From NCBI RefSeq assembly GCF_014224355.1, contig NZ_VNWP01000008.1, forward strand, positions 62,001 through 126,000: a stretch of DNA of 64,000 nucleotides, written 5' to 3'. The DNA is from Synechococcus sp. BSA11S. GTDB lineage: Bacteria; Cyanobacteriota; Cyanobacteriia; PCC-6307; Cyanobiaceae. Below, one piece after another: positions 26,794 through 35,913 of this stretch. The first letter of the stretch is position 1, and each line of letters begins with the position of its first letter. The notes beneath the pieces were generated by a model, which worked only from the letters and a program-made list of their open reading frames with translations, ran no database searches and was not told the origin of the DNA. The position numbers and the translations under genes were made by a program.

Positions 26794-27824
26794 CAAGCCA
26801 CGCCCGCTGGCGTCGCCCCATTCCCGGCACTGGGTCCGACGAAGCCCTTGCCACTGAGCAGAGGCAGCAGGGTGGGGGCCAGGCCGATGCTCGACCAGCT
26901 GCCCACGCTGATGCCGAAGGTGAGGGCCACGGAGAACCAGAACAGACTGCTGCCGCCGAAGAAGAGGATCCCCAGCAGGGGCAGCAGCGTGGTGAGGGAG
27001 GTGTAGATCGAGCGGGTCAAGGTGGCATCCACGGCCACGTCCACCTGCTCACTGAAGGGAGCTCCCCCCAGGTTGGCCTTCTGCTCGCGGATCCGGTCGA
27101 AGACCACCACGGTGTCGTTCACCGAATACCCGGCCACGGTGATCAGGGCCACGGCGAAGAGGGAATCCACTTCGATTCCCCGCAGCAACCCGAGCCAGGC
27201 GAACAGCCCGGTGGTGATCAGCACGTCGTGGGCCAGGCAGAGAATCGCCAGAAAGGCGAACACCCTGTCGTAGCGGAGCGTGATGTAGAGGGCGATGGCC
27301 GCGAAGCTGACCAGCAGGGAAATGAGGCTGCTGCGCAGCAACTGCGCCCCCAGGGTGGGCCCGATCGTGTCAACTGAGGTGCCGCCGTCCTTGAAGGGCC
27401 CCAGGCTGGCGGCCAGCTGCTGGATCACGCTGGTTCCCTGCCCGGCGCTGAGGCTGGGCAGACGCAGCTCGATCGAGCGACCCTGGTCGAGCACCTGCAC
27501 CGGAGCGCCAGCGAGGCCTGGCGCTGCCTGACCGTTCTCAGCGGGAAGCTGGAGGGTTCCGAGACTGGCGCTCACCTCGGGCACGGTGATCGCCGAGCAG
27601 TCGGGCTCGCAGGCCCTCTCCATCTGGATTCGGGTGCCACCGGTGAAGTCGAGGCCGGGCTTGAGCGGCGCGCCGATGGCGGGGTTGAGCCAGCAGAGGG
27701 CCATGCCGATCAGGCTGATCAGGCAGGCCACGACCGAACCCCACCAGGCGATGCGCCGGTGGCGCGTGATGCGGAAGTACTGGATCGGTGCTGAGGCGCC
27801 CGATCCCGACGGGGAGGAAGTCAT
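26793..27824 (-). CDS. secF: protein translocase subunit SecF
   Basis: Six-helix subunit that with SecD uses the proton gradient to pull proteins across the SecYEG translocon. The 343-residue protein shows a first helix near residue 30-50, the periplasmic start PGLDFTGGTRIQME and the C-terminal membrane block with AGYSVNDTVVVFDRIREQKA, FGGSSLFWFSVALTFG and VGSWSSIGLAP. The V-D-T-V-V-F-D-R region is the SecF signature. It lies 6 bp downstream of secD in one operon and continues into a small membrane protein gene. Confidence 0.95.
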   Translation of the reverse strand: MTSSPSGSGASAPIQYFRITRHRRIAWWGSVVACLISLIGMALCWLNPAIGAPLKPGLDFTGGTRIQMERACEPDCSAITVPEVSASLGTLQLPAENGQAAPGLAGAPVQVLDQGRSIELRLPSLSAGQGTSVIQQLAASLGPFKDGGTSVDTIGPTLGAQLLRSSLISLLVSFAAIALYITLRYDRVFAFLAILCLAHDVLITTGLFAWLGLLRGIEVDSLFAVALITVAGYSVNDTVVVFDRIREQKANLGGAPFSEQVDVAVDATLTRSIYTSLTTLLPLLGILFFGGSSLFWFSVALTFGISVGSWSSIGLAPTLLPLLSGKGFVGPSAGNGATPAGVA

Positions 27825-27830
27825 GGATGC

Positions 27831-29345
27831 TCAGGCGGCTGGCGAGGGCCGCTGGCGGCTGGGCAGGAAGTAGCTGGGGCGCCGCAGGGTGGGGTAACTC
27901 ATCATCAGGCGCAGAAGCACGCGGGTGCAGGAGAGGGCGGTGAACAGGCTGAGCAGCAGACCGATGCCGAGGGTGACCGCAAATCCCTTGACCAGGCCGG
28001 TGCCCAGGGCGAAGAGGGCGATGCAGCTGATCAGGCCGGTGACATGGCCATCGAGGATTGAGGAGAAGGCCAGGGAGAAGCCGCCGTCGATCGAGCGGAT
28101 CAGGGTGTTACCGGAGCGAAGTTCCTCCTTCACCCGCTCGAAGATGAGCACATTGGCGTCCACCGCCATGCCGATCGAGAGGATGAATCCGGCGATGCCC
28201 GGCAGGGTCAGGGTGACGGGAATCAGGGCGTAGCTGGCGAGGTTGAAGAGGGCATAGAGGCTGAGAGCCACCACGGCCACGGCTCCGGGGAGCCGATAGA
28301 CCACCACCATGAACACCGCCACCAGGGCCAGGCCTGCCAGGGCCGCCACCAGGCTGGTGCGGATGTTCTCAGCCCCCAGCAGGGGGCCGACGGTGCGCAC
28401 CTCGAGGATCTTCACCGGAAGGGGCAGGGAGCCCCCCCGCAGTTGAACCTCCAGATCGCGGGCTTCCTCGGCTGTGAAGTTGCCGGTGATGCTGGCGGCC
28501 CCACCGGTGATGCCGGCCGCGGCGAACTCCTGGCTCACGGAGGCTTCGCTGATCGAGCGACCATCCAGGACGATGCCCAGCAGCCTGTCGCTGCCCGCAA
28601 TCGACTGGGTCAGGCGGGCAAAGGCCTCACCCCCCTGGCGGTTGAAGGTGAGCGTCACATCCCAGCCCGTGCCGGTCTGCTGCTGCTGGCGGCCAGCGGT
28701 GACCAGGTCCTTGCCGGTGAGGGCCGCCGGCTCGTAGAGGGACACCACCCGTTTGTTCACCTCCTCGAGCAGGGCTTCGATCTGCTCGGTTTCGCCGGCC
28801 CCTTGAGGCACGGAGACCCCGAGTTCTCGCAAGGCCCTGGCCAGATCTTCCTCCGGAAAGCTGGGCGTGGCGGCCGGCGGTTGTCCTGGCGGGGTGGTTG
28901 GAGACGGATCCGGTGTCGTGCGCCTGCGGCTGAGGTCGAGCACCGACTGGGCCTGGCGCTTCAGCCGCAGCAGCCCCTGCATCTCCTGCTCGGTGCCGGG
29001 CTTCTGGGCGCGGAATTCGAGCAGGGCCGTGGTGCCGAACACCTTGGCCGCCCTGGTGGGGTCCTGTTCGCCGGGCAGTTGCAGCACCAGCTGGTCGTCT
29101 CCGATGGTCTGGAGGGTGGATTCGGCCACTCCAAGGCCGTTCACACGGCGGTCGAGCACCTCCTTGACGGCCTCCAGCTGCTCCTTTCTCACTGTTTTGA
29201 TCGCACCCGCGGGCATCACCTGCAGGGTGAGCTGGCTGCCGCCGCGAAGATCCAGCCCAAGCTGCAGGGGAAAACTGAACAGAACGGCCCCGGCGGCGAT
29301 CGCCAGGGCCAGGATCAGGGCGAACAACCCCTGCTGGCGTGCCAT
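27831..29345 (-). CDS. secD: protein translocase subunit SecD
   Basis: RND-type subunit of the SecDF export motor, 504 aa. The N-terminus LGLDLRGGSQLTLQV follows the first helix. The P1 periplasmic region carries LDRRVNGLGVAES. A low-complexity insert (around residues 135-165, rich in Thr and Pro) sits in the head region. The C-terminal membrane domain has the conserved GMAVDANVLIFERVKEELRS. It ends 6 bp before secF and starts one base from the pdhB stop. Confidence 0.95.
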   Translation of the reverse strand: MARQQGLFALILALAIAAGAVLFSFPLQLGLDLRGGSQLTLQVMPAGAIKTVRKEQLEAVKEVLDRRVNGLGVAESTLQTIGDDQLVLQLPGEQDPTRAAKVFGTTALLEFRAQKPGTEQEMQGLLRLKRQAQSVLDLSRRRTTPDPSPTTPPGQPPAATPSFPEEDLARALRELGVSVPQGAGETEQIEALLEEVNKRVVSLYEPAALTGKDLVTAGRQQQQTGTGWDVTLTFNRQGGEAFARLTQSIAGSDRLLGIVLDGRSISEASVSQEFAAAGITGGAASITGNFTAEEARDLEVQLRGGSLPLPVKILEVRTVGPLLGAENIRTSLVAALAGLALVAVFMVVVYRLPGAVAVVALSLYALFNLASYALIPVTLTLPGIAGFILSIGMAVDANVLIFERVKEELRSGNTLIRSIDGGFSLAFSSILDGHVTGLISCIALFALGTGLVKGFAVTLGIGLLLSLFTALSCTRVLLRLMMSYPTLRRPSYFLPSRQRPSPAA

Positions 29346-29346
29346 C

Positions 29347-30330
29347 TCAGATCGTGCCTGCCTTGAGCTGCCGGGCCGCCTCGACGATCTGCCGGGGCTG
29401 GATGATGGTCAGATTCTCCAAGGCGCCGTTGTAAGGGGTGGGAATGTCCTGGCTGGAGAGGCGCACGGGCCGGGCGTCGAGATCGTCGAAGCAGTGCTCG
29501 GTGATCAGGGCCAGCAGTTCGGCGCCGATGCCGCCGGTCTTCATGCACTCCTCCACCACCAGCACCTTGTGGGTCTTGCGGATCGATCGGGTGATGGTCT
29601 CGAGGTCGAAGGGCTTGAGGCTGACCAGATCGATCAGTTCCACACTGACGCCATCGGCCTCGAGCTGCTCCACCGCCTTGAGGCAGTGGTAGCGCATGCG
29701 TGAGTAGGTGAGGATCGTCACGTCCTTGCCCTCGCGCACCACCTCGGCCTGGTCGAGGGAGCAGATGTAATCCCCTTCGGGGATGTCCTCGCTGAGGTTG
29801 TAGAGGAGCACATGCTCGAAGAAGAGCACGGGGTTGTTGTCGCGGATCGCGGCCTTCATCAGCCCCTTGGCATTGGTGGGGGTGCTCACCGCCACGATCT
29901 TGATGCCGGGGACGGCGTGGAAGTAGGCCTCCAGGCGCTGGCTGTGCTCTGCGCCCAGCTGGCGCCCCACTCCACCGGGGCCGCGCACCACGGTGGGAAT
30001 GGTGTAGTTGCCGCCGCTGGTGTAGCGCAGCATCCCCATGTTGTTGGAGATCTGGTTGAAGGCCAGCAGCAGGAAGCCCATGTTCATGCCCTCCACGATC
30101 GGGCGCAGGCCCGTCATCGCGGCCCCGACGGCCATGCCGGTGAAGCTGTTCTCGGCGATCGGGGTGTCCAGAACCCGCAGTTCGCCGTACTTCTCGTAGA
30201 GATCCTTGGTCACTTTGTAGGACCCGCCATACTGGCCGACGTCCTCCCCGATCACGCACACGTAGGGGTCTCGGGCCATCTCCTCGTCGATGGCGTCACG
30301 CAGGGCGTTGAAGAGAAGGGTCTCGGCCAC
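29347..30330 (-). CDS. pdhB: pyruvate dehydrogenase E1 component beta subunit
   Basis: Thiamine-diphosphate enzyme subunit that, with PdhA, decarboxylates pyruvate to feed acetyl-CoA synthesis. The 327-aa product starts at a GTG ([20 protein letters not shown] after the first residue pattern) and shows [39 protein letters not shown] and the C-terminal [17 protein letters not shown]. The alpha subunit is not adjacent, as is usual in cyanobacteria. It lies one base upstream of secD, probably in one long transcript with secDF. Confidence 0.96.
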   Translation of the reverse strand: MAETLLFNALRDAIDEEMARDPYVCVIGEDVGQYGGSYKVTKDLYEKYGELRVLDTPIAENSFTGMAVGAAMTGLRPIVEGMNMGFLLLAFNQISNNMGMLRYTSGGNYTIPTVVRGPGGVGRQLGAEHSQRLEAYFHAVPGIKIVAVSTPTNAKGLMKAAIRDNNPVLFFEHVLLYNLSEDIPEGDYICSLDQAEVVREGKDVTILTYSRMRYHCLKAVEQLEADGVSVELIDLVSLKPFDLETITRSIRKTHKVLVVEECMKTGGIGAELLALITEHCFDDLDARPVRLSSQDIPTPYNGALENLTIIQPRQIVEAARQLKAGTI

Positions 30331-30411
30331 GAACGGTGTGCGAACCCGGCAGGTGCCGGTGGAGCGGCCAACTTATCTCAGGCGACGGCTCGCGGGAGCT
30401 GACCGGTGGGC

Positions 30412-30507
30412 TCACCCACCGGCGGCGAACGTGGCCAGCAGCAGCACCGAGAGCAGCATGCCCGGGGAGAGCAGCAGGGCCAGCAGGCCGAGGTCGTGGG
30501 GAGTCAT
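30412..30507 (-). CDS. 31-residue single-helix membrane peptide
   Basis: A short frame from ATG 30507 to TGA 30412 encodes 31 residues: a few polar residues (MTPHDLGL), one transmembrane helix made mostly of Leu/Ala (LLALLLSPGMLLSVLLLATF) and a small Gly-Ala end. It resembles the size and layout of tiny thylakoid subunits such as PetN, PetL, Psb30 or NdhQ, but I cannot match it to any. It lies between a DUF3082 protein gene and pdhB, in the same direction, with 24 bp and 81 bp gaps. Confidence 0.5.
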   Translation of the reverse strand: MTPHDLGLLALLLSPGMLLSVLLLATFAAGG

Positions 30508-30531
30508 GGCGGTAACGGGCTGGCCTGAAGA

Positions 30532-30846
30532 CTAGGAAGGCTCGCCCTGGTCCACCGGCAGCAAGCTGCGAATGAAGACAAGGGTCAACCCCAGGGCGAC
30601 GAAAGCGAAGGTGAAGGTGGCCAGAAAGCTCATGCCCACCACCAGGGTCTTCATGGCCGTGCCGATGCTCTGGGCGAAGGGCTTGCTGTAGTGGGGGGGA
30701 TGCAGGCTGTACCAGGCCACCACCCGCTGGCTCAGGCCCAGGCAGACCCAGGCCAGCAGCCCGCTGGTGAGGGCGCCGGAGAGAAAACTGAGCGGACCCT
30801 TGCGGGGTGCGCCCGGCTGTGACTCGATGGGCTCCGGAGCGCTCAT
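30532..30846 (-). CDS. DUF3082 membrane protein
   Basis: Cyanobacterial/plastid membrane protein of unknown function, 104 aa. A polar N-terminus ([20 protein letters not shown]) is followed by helix 1 ([20 protein letters not shown]), the loop [20 protein letters not shown] and helix 2 ([20 protein letters not shown]). The helix-loop-helix with the [16 protein letters not shown] pattern matches what I recall of DUF3082. The start ATG overlaps the ispE stop by 4 bp, so it is translated from the rsmA-ispE transcript. Confidence 0.8.
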   Translation of the reverse strand: MSAPEPIESQPGAPRKGPLSFLSGALTSGLLAWVCLGLSQRVVAWYSLHPPHYSKPFAQSIGTAMKTLVVGMSFLATFTFAFVALGLTLVFIRSLLPVDQGEPS

Positions 30847-31865
30847 GGGGCCTCGTCTGGTTGCAGAATCCTGACGCCCATGCTGCTGCAGCGGCAGCAC
30901 CAGGCCTCGAAGCCCCCAGCGGCCAGGGCATCCCCGAGCTGACCACGGGCCGCTTCGGCCCGCTCCAGACCGGCGAAGAGGGCGAACAGGCTCGGCCCTG
31001 ACCCACTCATGGCCACCGCCAGGGGATCCCTGGCCTGACGCAGCAGGCTCAGCCCCAGACGCACACTCTCCTGCTCCGGCTCCACCACCGCCTGCAGGTC
31101 GTTGCGCAGGGGCGGCAGGCCCCGCTCCCCCCGCAGGGCGGCCAGCAGCGCTCCGCCGCGCAGGCTCTGCCGACGCTGCTCGAAGTCGCTCTCGCAGGCG
31201 AGATAGAAATCCCCCCTGAGCTCACGGCAGCGGCCGTAGGCCCAGGGGGTGGAGACACTGGCGGCTGGATCCTTGATCAGCAGCACCGCCAGGTCTTCGG
31301 CCCCCTGGGCTCCCACCCCCTGGGGGCCAGCCTCGGGCAGCTTCACGGGCTCGAGGATTTCCCCCCGGCCGAAGCAGAGCTGGGTGCCGCCGGTCAGGGT
31401 GAAGGGAACATCCGAACCCAGCTCCCCCGCCAGCAGTCGCAGCTCGTCGGTGTCGAGCTTCAAACCCCAGACCTGGCTGAGCCCCAACAGGGCAGCGGCC
31501 CCGTCGCTGGAGCCCCCGGCCAGGCCGGCGCCGATCGGGATGCGTTTCTCCAGCTCGATCGTGGCCCCCAGATCAGGCCTGCCGGCGTGCTGCCTGAGGC
31601 ACTCGGCGGCCCGCACCACCAGGTTGCCTCCATCGGTGGGGAGGCGGCTGTCCTGGCAGCGCAGCAGGATCGCGCCATCGCTTCGGGGCTCGATCGCCAG
31701 GCGATCGGCCAGATCGAGGCTCTGCATCACCATCGCCAGCTCATGGAAGCCATCGCCCCGCAGCCCGAGCACCTCCAGATGCAGGTTGATCTTGGCCGGT
31801 GCCTCCACCAGCAGCGGAGCCGCGCTGATGTCCTGGAGCAAGGGGTCAACCATGGGACGGGTCAT
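30843..31865 (-). CDS. ispE: 4-diphosphocytidyl-2-C-methyl-D-erythritol kinase
   Basis: GHMP kinase of the MEP isoprenoid pathway that phosphorylates CDP-methylerythritol. It shows [20 protein letters not shown] at the start, the GHMP phosphate loop [20 protein letters not shown] and the C-terminal [10 protein letters not shown]. Length 340 aa, with a linker insertion around residues 190-215 that is longer than in E. coli. Either ATG 31865 or ATG 31853 could start it. It overlaps the rsmA end by about 20 bp. Confidence 0.95.
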   Translation of the reverse strand: MTRPMVDPLLQDISAAPLLVEAPAKINLHLEVLGLRGDGFHELAMVMQSLDLADRLAIEPRSDGAILLRCQDSRLPTDGGNLVVRAAECLRQHAGRPDLGATIELEKRIPIGAGLAGGSSDGAAALLGLSQVWGLKLDTDELRLLAGELGSDVPFTLTGGTQLCFGRGEILEPVKLPEAGPQGVGAQGAEDLAVLLIKDPAASVSTPWAYGRCRELRGDFYLACESDFEQRRQSLRGGALLAALRGERGLPPLRNDLQAVVEPEQESVRLGLSLLRQARDPLAVAMSGSGPSLFALFAGLERAEAARGQLGDALAAGGFEAWCCRCSSMGVRILQPDEAP

Positions 31866-32706
31866 CGGGGAAGGGGGAGAACGACATGGCTGGGTTCTCT
31901 GCGGTGGGACCCAGCTGCCGGGTCAGCTCCACCCACTGCTGCGGGGAGAGTTCCTGGGGCCTCTGCTGCAGGACAACCCCGGCGCGCCCGGCCCGCTCGG
32001 CCAGCTCCCCTTCGCTCCAGAGCCCGGCCAGGGTGTTGCGCAGCATCTTGCGCCGGGCGGCGAAGCAACGCCTGAGCAGGCCCTCCAGCCGCCCGGCCAG
32101 CTCGGGCTGAAGCCGCCCTGATGGCGGCAGCGGATCGAGCACGATCACCTCCGACATCACCCGGGGGGGTGGCTGGAAGCAGCGCGGGGGAACGGTGCAG
32201 ACCGAACGGCAGCTCGCCAGCAGTTGCAGGCGAACACTCAGGGCGCTGAAGGCGCTGCTGCCGGCCACCGCCCGGATCCGCTCACCCACCTCCTGCTGCA
32301 CCAGCAGCACGAGCCGCCGGTAGGGAACGGCCATGGGGCGGTCGAGCCGACCCACCAGCCGCTCCAGCAGGGGCCCGGTGATGTTGTAGGGGATGTTGGC
32401 CACCACCTTGTCGGCCAGGGGCAGATCCAGGCGCAGCACATCCCCCTCCAGCAACTGGAACCTTCGATCGCCTGCGAAGCGCTGACGCAGGCCCGCCACC
32501 AGGTCGCGGTCGAGTTCGATGGCCTGCAGCTCCGCCAGCGGCGTGGCCAGCAGCCGCTCCGTGAGGGCTCCGCGGCCAGGACCCACCTCGAGCACGCTCT
32601 CCCCGGGCTGCAGGTCGGCCGCCGCCACGATCCGCTCGAGCACGGTGGCATCGGTGAGCCAGTGCTGACCGAAGCGCTTGCGGGTGCGGTGGCCCCCGAA
32701 GGACAT
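31846..32706 (-). CDS. rsmA: 16S rRNA dimethyladenosine transferase
   Basis: KsgA-type enzyme that dimethylates A1518 and A1519 in 16S rRNA during 30S maturation. The start block [18 protein letters not shown], motif [24 protein letters not shown] and motif [20 protein letters not shown] (NIPY) are diagnostic, as is [17 protein letters not shown]. Length 286 aa from [11 protein letters not shown] at 32706. It is first in the rsmA-ispE-DUF3082 cluster and divergent from a small secreted protein gene. Confidence 0.96.
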   Translation of the reverse strand: MSFGGHRTRKRFGQHWLTDATVLERIVAAADLQPGESVLEVGPGRGALTERLLATPLAELQAIELDRDLVAGLRQRFAGDRRFQLLEGDVLRLDLPLADKVVANIPYNITGPLLERLVGRLDRPMAVPYRRLVLLVQQEVGERIRAVAGSSAFSALSVRLQLLASCRSVCTVPPRCFQPPPRVMSEVIVLDPLPPSGRLQPELAGRLEGLLRRCFAARRKMLRNTLAGLWSEGELAERAGRAGVVLQQRPQELSPQQWVELTRQLGPTAENPAMSFSPFPDDPSHG

Positions 32707-32836
32707 GGGCGTGGACGGGTGGAACACCCAGATTGCCCGGCCGGGTTGCCGATCCCTGGCTAGGTCTGGAGCACAGACCTGCCTGGCCGCGATGCGCCCC
32801 GTCCAGATCCGCTCCTTCCTCCCCTCCAGGTCAGCC

Positions 32837-33127
32837 ATGGCCTGGTTGCTGCCCTGGGGCCGGGGCCTTGCAGCTGCGGTCCTGCTCTCCCTGGTCGGGC
32901 TGGCGCCGGCACGCTCCGGCAGCGTCAGCGCCGACTCCGTCTGGGACAAGGGCAATGCCCTGCAGAGGGCCCGGCAACTGGTGCCGCGGGGGGCCGTACC
33001 GGGGCGGCATCGCTGTCAGGAGATGACGGTGGGCATGGGCAACTACCGCTACCGCTGCACGGTGGAGTACAGCCAGCCCGAGCCGCTGCAACCGCTGCAA
33101 CCGGATGATCCTCAGCCGTCCCCCTGA
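32837..33127 (+). CDS. small secreted protein with two cysteines
   Basis: A 96-residue protein with a signal peptide (MAWLLPWGRGLAAAVLLSLV, then GLAPARSGS as a likely cleavage region). The mature part carries two cysteines, in GRHRCQEMTVGMGNYRYRC, that could pair, and a Gln/Pro-rich tail. An in-frame ATG at 32792 would give a longer N-region. It looks like small periplasmic proteins common in picocyanobacteria, with no known role. The last 16 bp overlap the truncated yraN-like gene on the other strand. Confidence 0.65.
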   Translation: MAWLLPWGRGLAAAVLLSLVGLAPARSGSVSADSVWDKGNALQRARQLVPRGAVPGRHRCQEMTVGMGNYRYRCTVEYSQPEPLQPLQPDDPQPSP

Positions 33128-33393
33128 GCCGTTTCCAGTCCCTCCAGGCGCAGCCAGCGCACCGGACCCGCCGCTGGCGGCAGGGGCACCAGGGCGCAGA
33201 CCACCTCCAGGGGCAGCTGGGCCTGGTGGGGGTGTTCGGCCAGCCAGCAGCTCAGGGCCCTGGCCAGACGTCGACGCTTGACGATTCCCAGGGCAGCCAC
33301 GCCCCAGCCATCGGCGCCACAGCGCCGGCGGCCCTTCACCTCCACCACCAGCAGCCGGCCGGGTTTGGCCACCACCAGGTCGAGACGTACCAT
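33112..33393 (-). pseudogene. yraN: YraN-family (UPF0102) nuclease-like gene, 5' end missing
   Basis: The frame encodes the C-terminal 93 residues of a YraN-like protein. The catalytic-type segment LDLVVAKPGRLLVVEVKGRR keeps the D and E-x-K residues. The usual first 35-45 residues, with the GxxGE motif and WRCRWGE, are absent: immediately before MVRLDLV the DNA changes to AT-richer sequence followed by a serine recombinase gene. I infer that the mobile element inserted at about 33385-33400 and cut the gene. I could not find the missing part elsewhere in the window. Translation from the ATG at 33393 is possible but would give an incomplete fold. Confidence 0.7.
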
Positions 33394-33415
33394 AGCCCTA
33401 AAAACAACAACCGTG

Positions 33416-35272
33416 ATGACCGCTCGAGCCCGCCGCTGCTTCTCCTACGCACGGGTCAGCTCAGGCCATCAGGCCCAGCGGGGGGACGGCATCCAGCGTC
33501 AGGTGCAGCAGGCTGACGCCTGGGCCGCTGCCCGTGGGCTCACCCTTGATGACAGCCTCGCTCTGGTTGATCCAGGCCGCTCCGCGAGCAAGGGTCATCA
33601 CCTCAAGGAAGGTGCTGCCCTGCATCGCTTCCTGGCCGCCGCCAAGGCTGGCGACCTGGGCGCATCGCCAGTCCTGTTGATCGAGGACTTCACCCGCCTC
33701 TCGCGTCTGGAGCCGCTCGACAGCCTTGATCAGATCGTCTCGCCCCTGGTCCGCGCTGGCGTCGAGATCGTCACTCTGGAAGATGGCGCCAGCTACACCC
33801 TGGAGCGCCTCAACCGCGATCCGTCCTGTCTAGTGGTGCTGGTGGTGAAGTCTCAGGCCGCCGCCGACTACGCCCGCAAGCTGAGCGGTTACATCACCCA
33901 GCGCCGCGCCGCCAATCGGGCCGACATCCTCAACGGCAAGCCTGTCTGCATCGGCTGGGCGCCGTCCTGGATCGAGTGGAATGAAAAGGGGCAGCGTTGG
34001 CAGTTCACCCCTTACGTCGCCACGGTCAGGCGGCTGGTGGAACTGAGCTGGGAGCACGGTCAGCAGGTGACCTGCCGGACGCTCAACACCGAAGGGCATC
34101 TCAGCCCGGCGGGACTACCATGGTCACAGCGCACTGTTGCTGCTGTCCTGCAAAGCGCCGCCATCCATGGCGCCAGGCGGGTGTCTGCCCCGGGCCACGC
34201 TGATGAGGTGAAAGCCTGGCGGGCTGAGTGCGCCCGCCTGACTGAGCAGAACAGGACCGGCGCGGACCTGCCACCGAAGCCCAAGCGCACCTACTCCGAG
34301 GCGGCAGACACCTTCCCCGCCATCCTCACCGCCGAAGAACACGCTGCCCTGTTGGCAACGATGAAGGCACGTGTTGCCAGCCCGCAAGAAAAGGGTCGTC
34401 GTGATCGGGTGCACTTCATTGGCCAGGGCATCACCACTTGCACATGCGGCGGCCCGATTGGTGCTCGCAGTGTGAAACCCCGCAGACGTAGCGGGGTGAA
34501 GGGCGAACAGCGTTACGTCTACTTGATATGCCGCGCCAGGGAACGCGGGCAGACCGGCTGCAGTGTGCCGCCGATAAGGGTTGAACCGGTCCATGCCGCC
34601 CTGCTCACCCGCCTGCGGGGTGATGCACTGGCGCAACTGGTTGATGGCGGTGGTGATGGTCACCTGGCGGCGCTGCTGGCCCGCCAGGGGCAACTCACCT
34701 ACGAGCTGGCGCAGGTGGAGAGCCGCGCCGCCAATGCCGCCGCTGCCCTGCGTGATCGGGCCATGGCTGGTGCTGCGGCGGTGGCGGTGTATGAGCAGGC
34801 CGTCGAGGAAGCAGCGGCTGCCGTGGTCGCCACCAAGGAGGCACTGGCGGGGGTGGCGGCAGAGATCCGCGCCATCCAGACCCAACCATCAGCAGGCGCC
34901 GCAGCCGAACAAGTCCAGGGAATGCTGCAGGACTTTGCTGCCGGTGATGACACACCAGAACAGCGACGAACGATCAACACCCTGCTCAGGCGGCTGGGGG
35001 TGCAGATCCTGCTGGATGCCAAAGGACAGCGGATGGCCTTGGTGGTTGGTGATGGTGAACCTGACTGGCAGCCGCTGGTGCCTGGCATGGCGCTGCAGAA
35101 CCTGCAACGCGGGCAGGCCGACACCGACTACGCCCGCCCGCAGGTCGAGAGCATGGAGCAGCTGCTGGCGAAGGTGGCGGAAGCCGTCGCCAGCGGTGGG
35201 TCGGCATGGGTGGAGCTGCCTGGTGGCGGGCGGGTTGAGATCGGGCCTGACGGGCAGGTGACGGCCCGCTGA
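33416..35272 (+). CDS. large serine recombinase (integrase)
   Basis: Site-specific recombinase expected to integrate and excise the element. The resolvase-type catalytic domain begins CFSYARVSSGHQAQRGDGIQ, with the nucleophile at about Ser15, followed by LIEDFTRLSRLEPLD. The recombinase domain spans roughly residues 165-270. A zinc-ribbon is seen in TTCTCGGPIGARS plus the later YLICRARERGQTGC. A coiled-coil follows (ELAQVESRAANAAAALRDRA). The 618-aa length fits the large serine class. ATG 33416 (GTG 33413 is also possible) lies next to the broken yraN gene, as expected for an integrase at attL. Confidence 0.93.
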   Translation: MTARARRCFSYARVSSGHQAQRGDGIQRQVQQADAWAAARGLTLDDSLALVDPGRSASKGHHLKEGAALHRFLAAAKAGDLGASPVLLIEDFTRLSRLEPLDSLDQIVSPLVRAGVEIVTLEDGASYTLERLNRDPSCLVVLVVKSQAAADYARKLSGYITQRRAANRADILNGKPVCIGWAPSWIEWNEKGQRWQFTPYVATVRRLVELSWEHGQQVTCRTLNTEGHLSPAGLPWSQRTVAAVLQSAAIHGARRVSAPGHADEVKAWRAECARLTEQNRTGADLPPKPKRTYSEAADTFPAILTAEEHAALLATMKARVASPQEKGRRDRVHFIGQGITTCTCGGPIGARSVKPRRRSGVKGEQRYVYLICRARERGQTGCSVPPIRVEPVHAALLTRLRGDALAQLVDGGGDGHLAALLARQGQLTYELAQVESRAANAAAALRDRAMAGAAAVAVYEQAVEEAAAAVVATKEALAGVAAEIRAIQTQPSAGAAAEQVQGMLQDFAAGDDTPEQRRTINTLLRRLGVQILLDAKGQRMALVVGDGEPDWQPLVPGMALQNLQRGQADTDYARPQVESMEQLLAKVAEAVASGGSAWVELPGGGRVEIGPDGQVTAR

Positions 35273-35734
35273 TCAGGCCTTGGCGCGGCTGGCGGCCACA
35301 CGGCAGCGGGTGGAGCAGAACTGGGCGGTGGACCGCTTCGGCGTGAAGCTGGTGCCGCAGTGCTCGCAGGTGATCGGCTGCTTCTCTTGGCGATGCTTGG
35401 CGCGGTGGCGGGCGACACGTTGGCGGTTCAGGGTCGCGTCACGGCAGCACCGACATTCGCCGTCCGAGGCCAGCTCGGTGCTCTCCGCCTGAAGGCTCCG
35501 CAACTCATTGCGCTCAATGATTCGCAGCCGACTGGCGAAGGTTTCGCCGCAGGTCTGGCAAGCGGCCAGGTGGAAGACGTAGGTGGTGGTCATCTCAAAC
35601 CTTGAATCGCCCTCCGCGAAGTCGTCGATGACGGAGATGTAGGTGGGGTGGACCTTGGTGGCCGTCGGCCAGCAGGTAAGGCGCTCCAGCTGGGCCAGGA
35701 GTGCCCCCTGCCGCCGCCCGAGCTGGTTGGCCAT
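35273..35734 (-). CDS. zinc-finger protein of the mobile element
   Basis: A 153-residue cytoplasmic protein with two cysteine clusters: LAACQTCGETFASR near the middle and a C-terminal treble-clef-like finger (ITCEHCGTSFTPKRS, then FCSTRCRVAASRA). A third pair is in DGECRCCRD. These are probably zinc-binding and could contact DNA or RNA. MANQLGRRQGALL at 35734 is the preferred start; codons farther upstream run into the first dyad of the 35.8-kb repeat array, which would then act as its promoter/operator. It converges with the recombinase gene, stop to stop. Confidence 0.7.
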   Translation of the reverse strand: MANQLGRRQGALLAQLERLTCWPTATKVHPTYISVIDDFAEGDSRFEMTTTYVFHLAACQTCGETFASRLRIIERNELRSLQAESTELASDGECRCCRDATLNRQRVARHRAKHRQEKQPITCEHCGTSFTPKRSTAQFCSTRCRVAASRAKA

Positions 35735-35777
35735 GAAGTAGCTGCGTGCGTCCATGCGTGGCCAGGTTGCCCCTGGT

Positions 35778-35913
35778 GTCATTACCCCTTAGCGTAACGG
35801 GGCAGTGCTGTTACGTCAAGAGGTAACGGCACCAGGTACTGGCCGAGCCCTTGGAGTCATTACGGCTTGGCGTAACACCATCCCCTGTTACGTCAAGGGG
35901 TAATGGTTCCAGG
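35778..35913. repeat. two ~58-bp direct repeats holding four 16-bp dyads
   Basis: Four 16-bp dyads of the form TTAC-N8-GTAA occur at 35782-35797, 35811-35826, 35860-35875 and 35888-35903. Read in one orientation they are TTACCCCTTAGCGTAA, TTACCTCTTGACGTAA, TTACGGCTTGGCGTAA and TTACCCCTTGACGTAA, with copies 2 and 4 inverted relative to 1 and 3. They fall in two larger imperfect direct repeats, 35778-35836 and 35856-35913. The array lies just upstream of the zinc-finger gene. It suits a cooperative repressor operator or replication iterons. A 12-bp part of the same motif recurs at 46099-46110. Confidence 0.85.
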
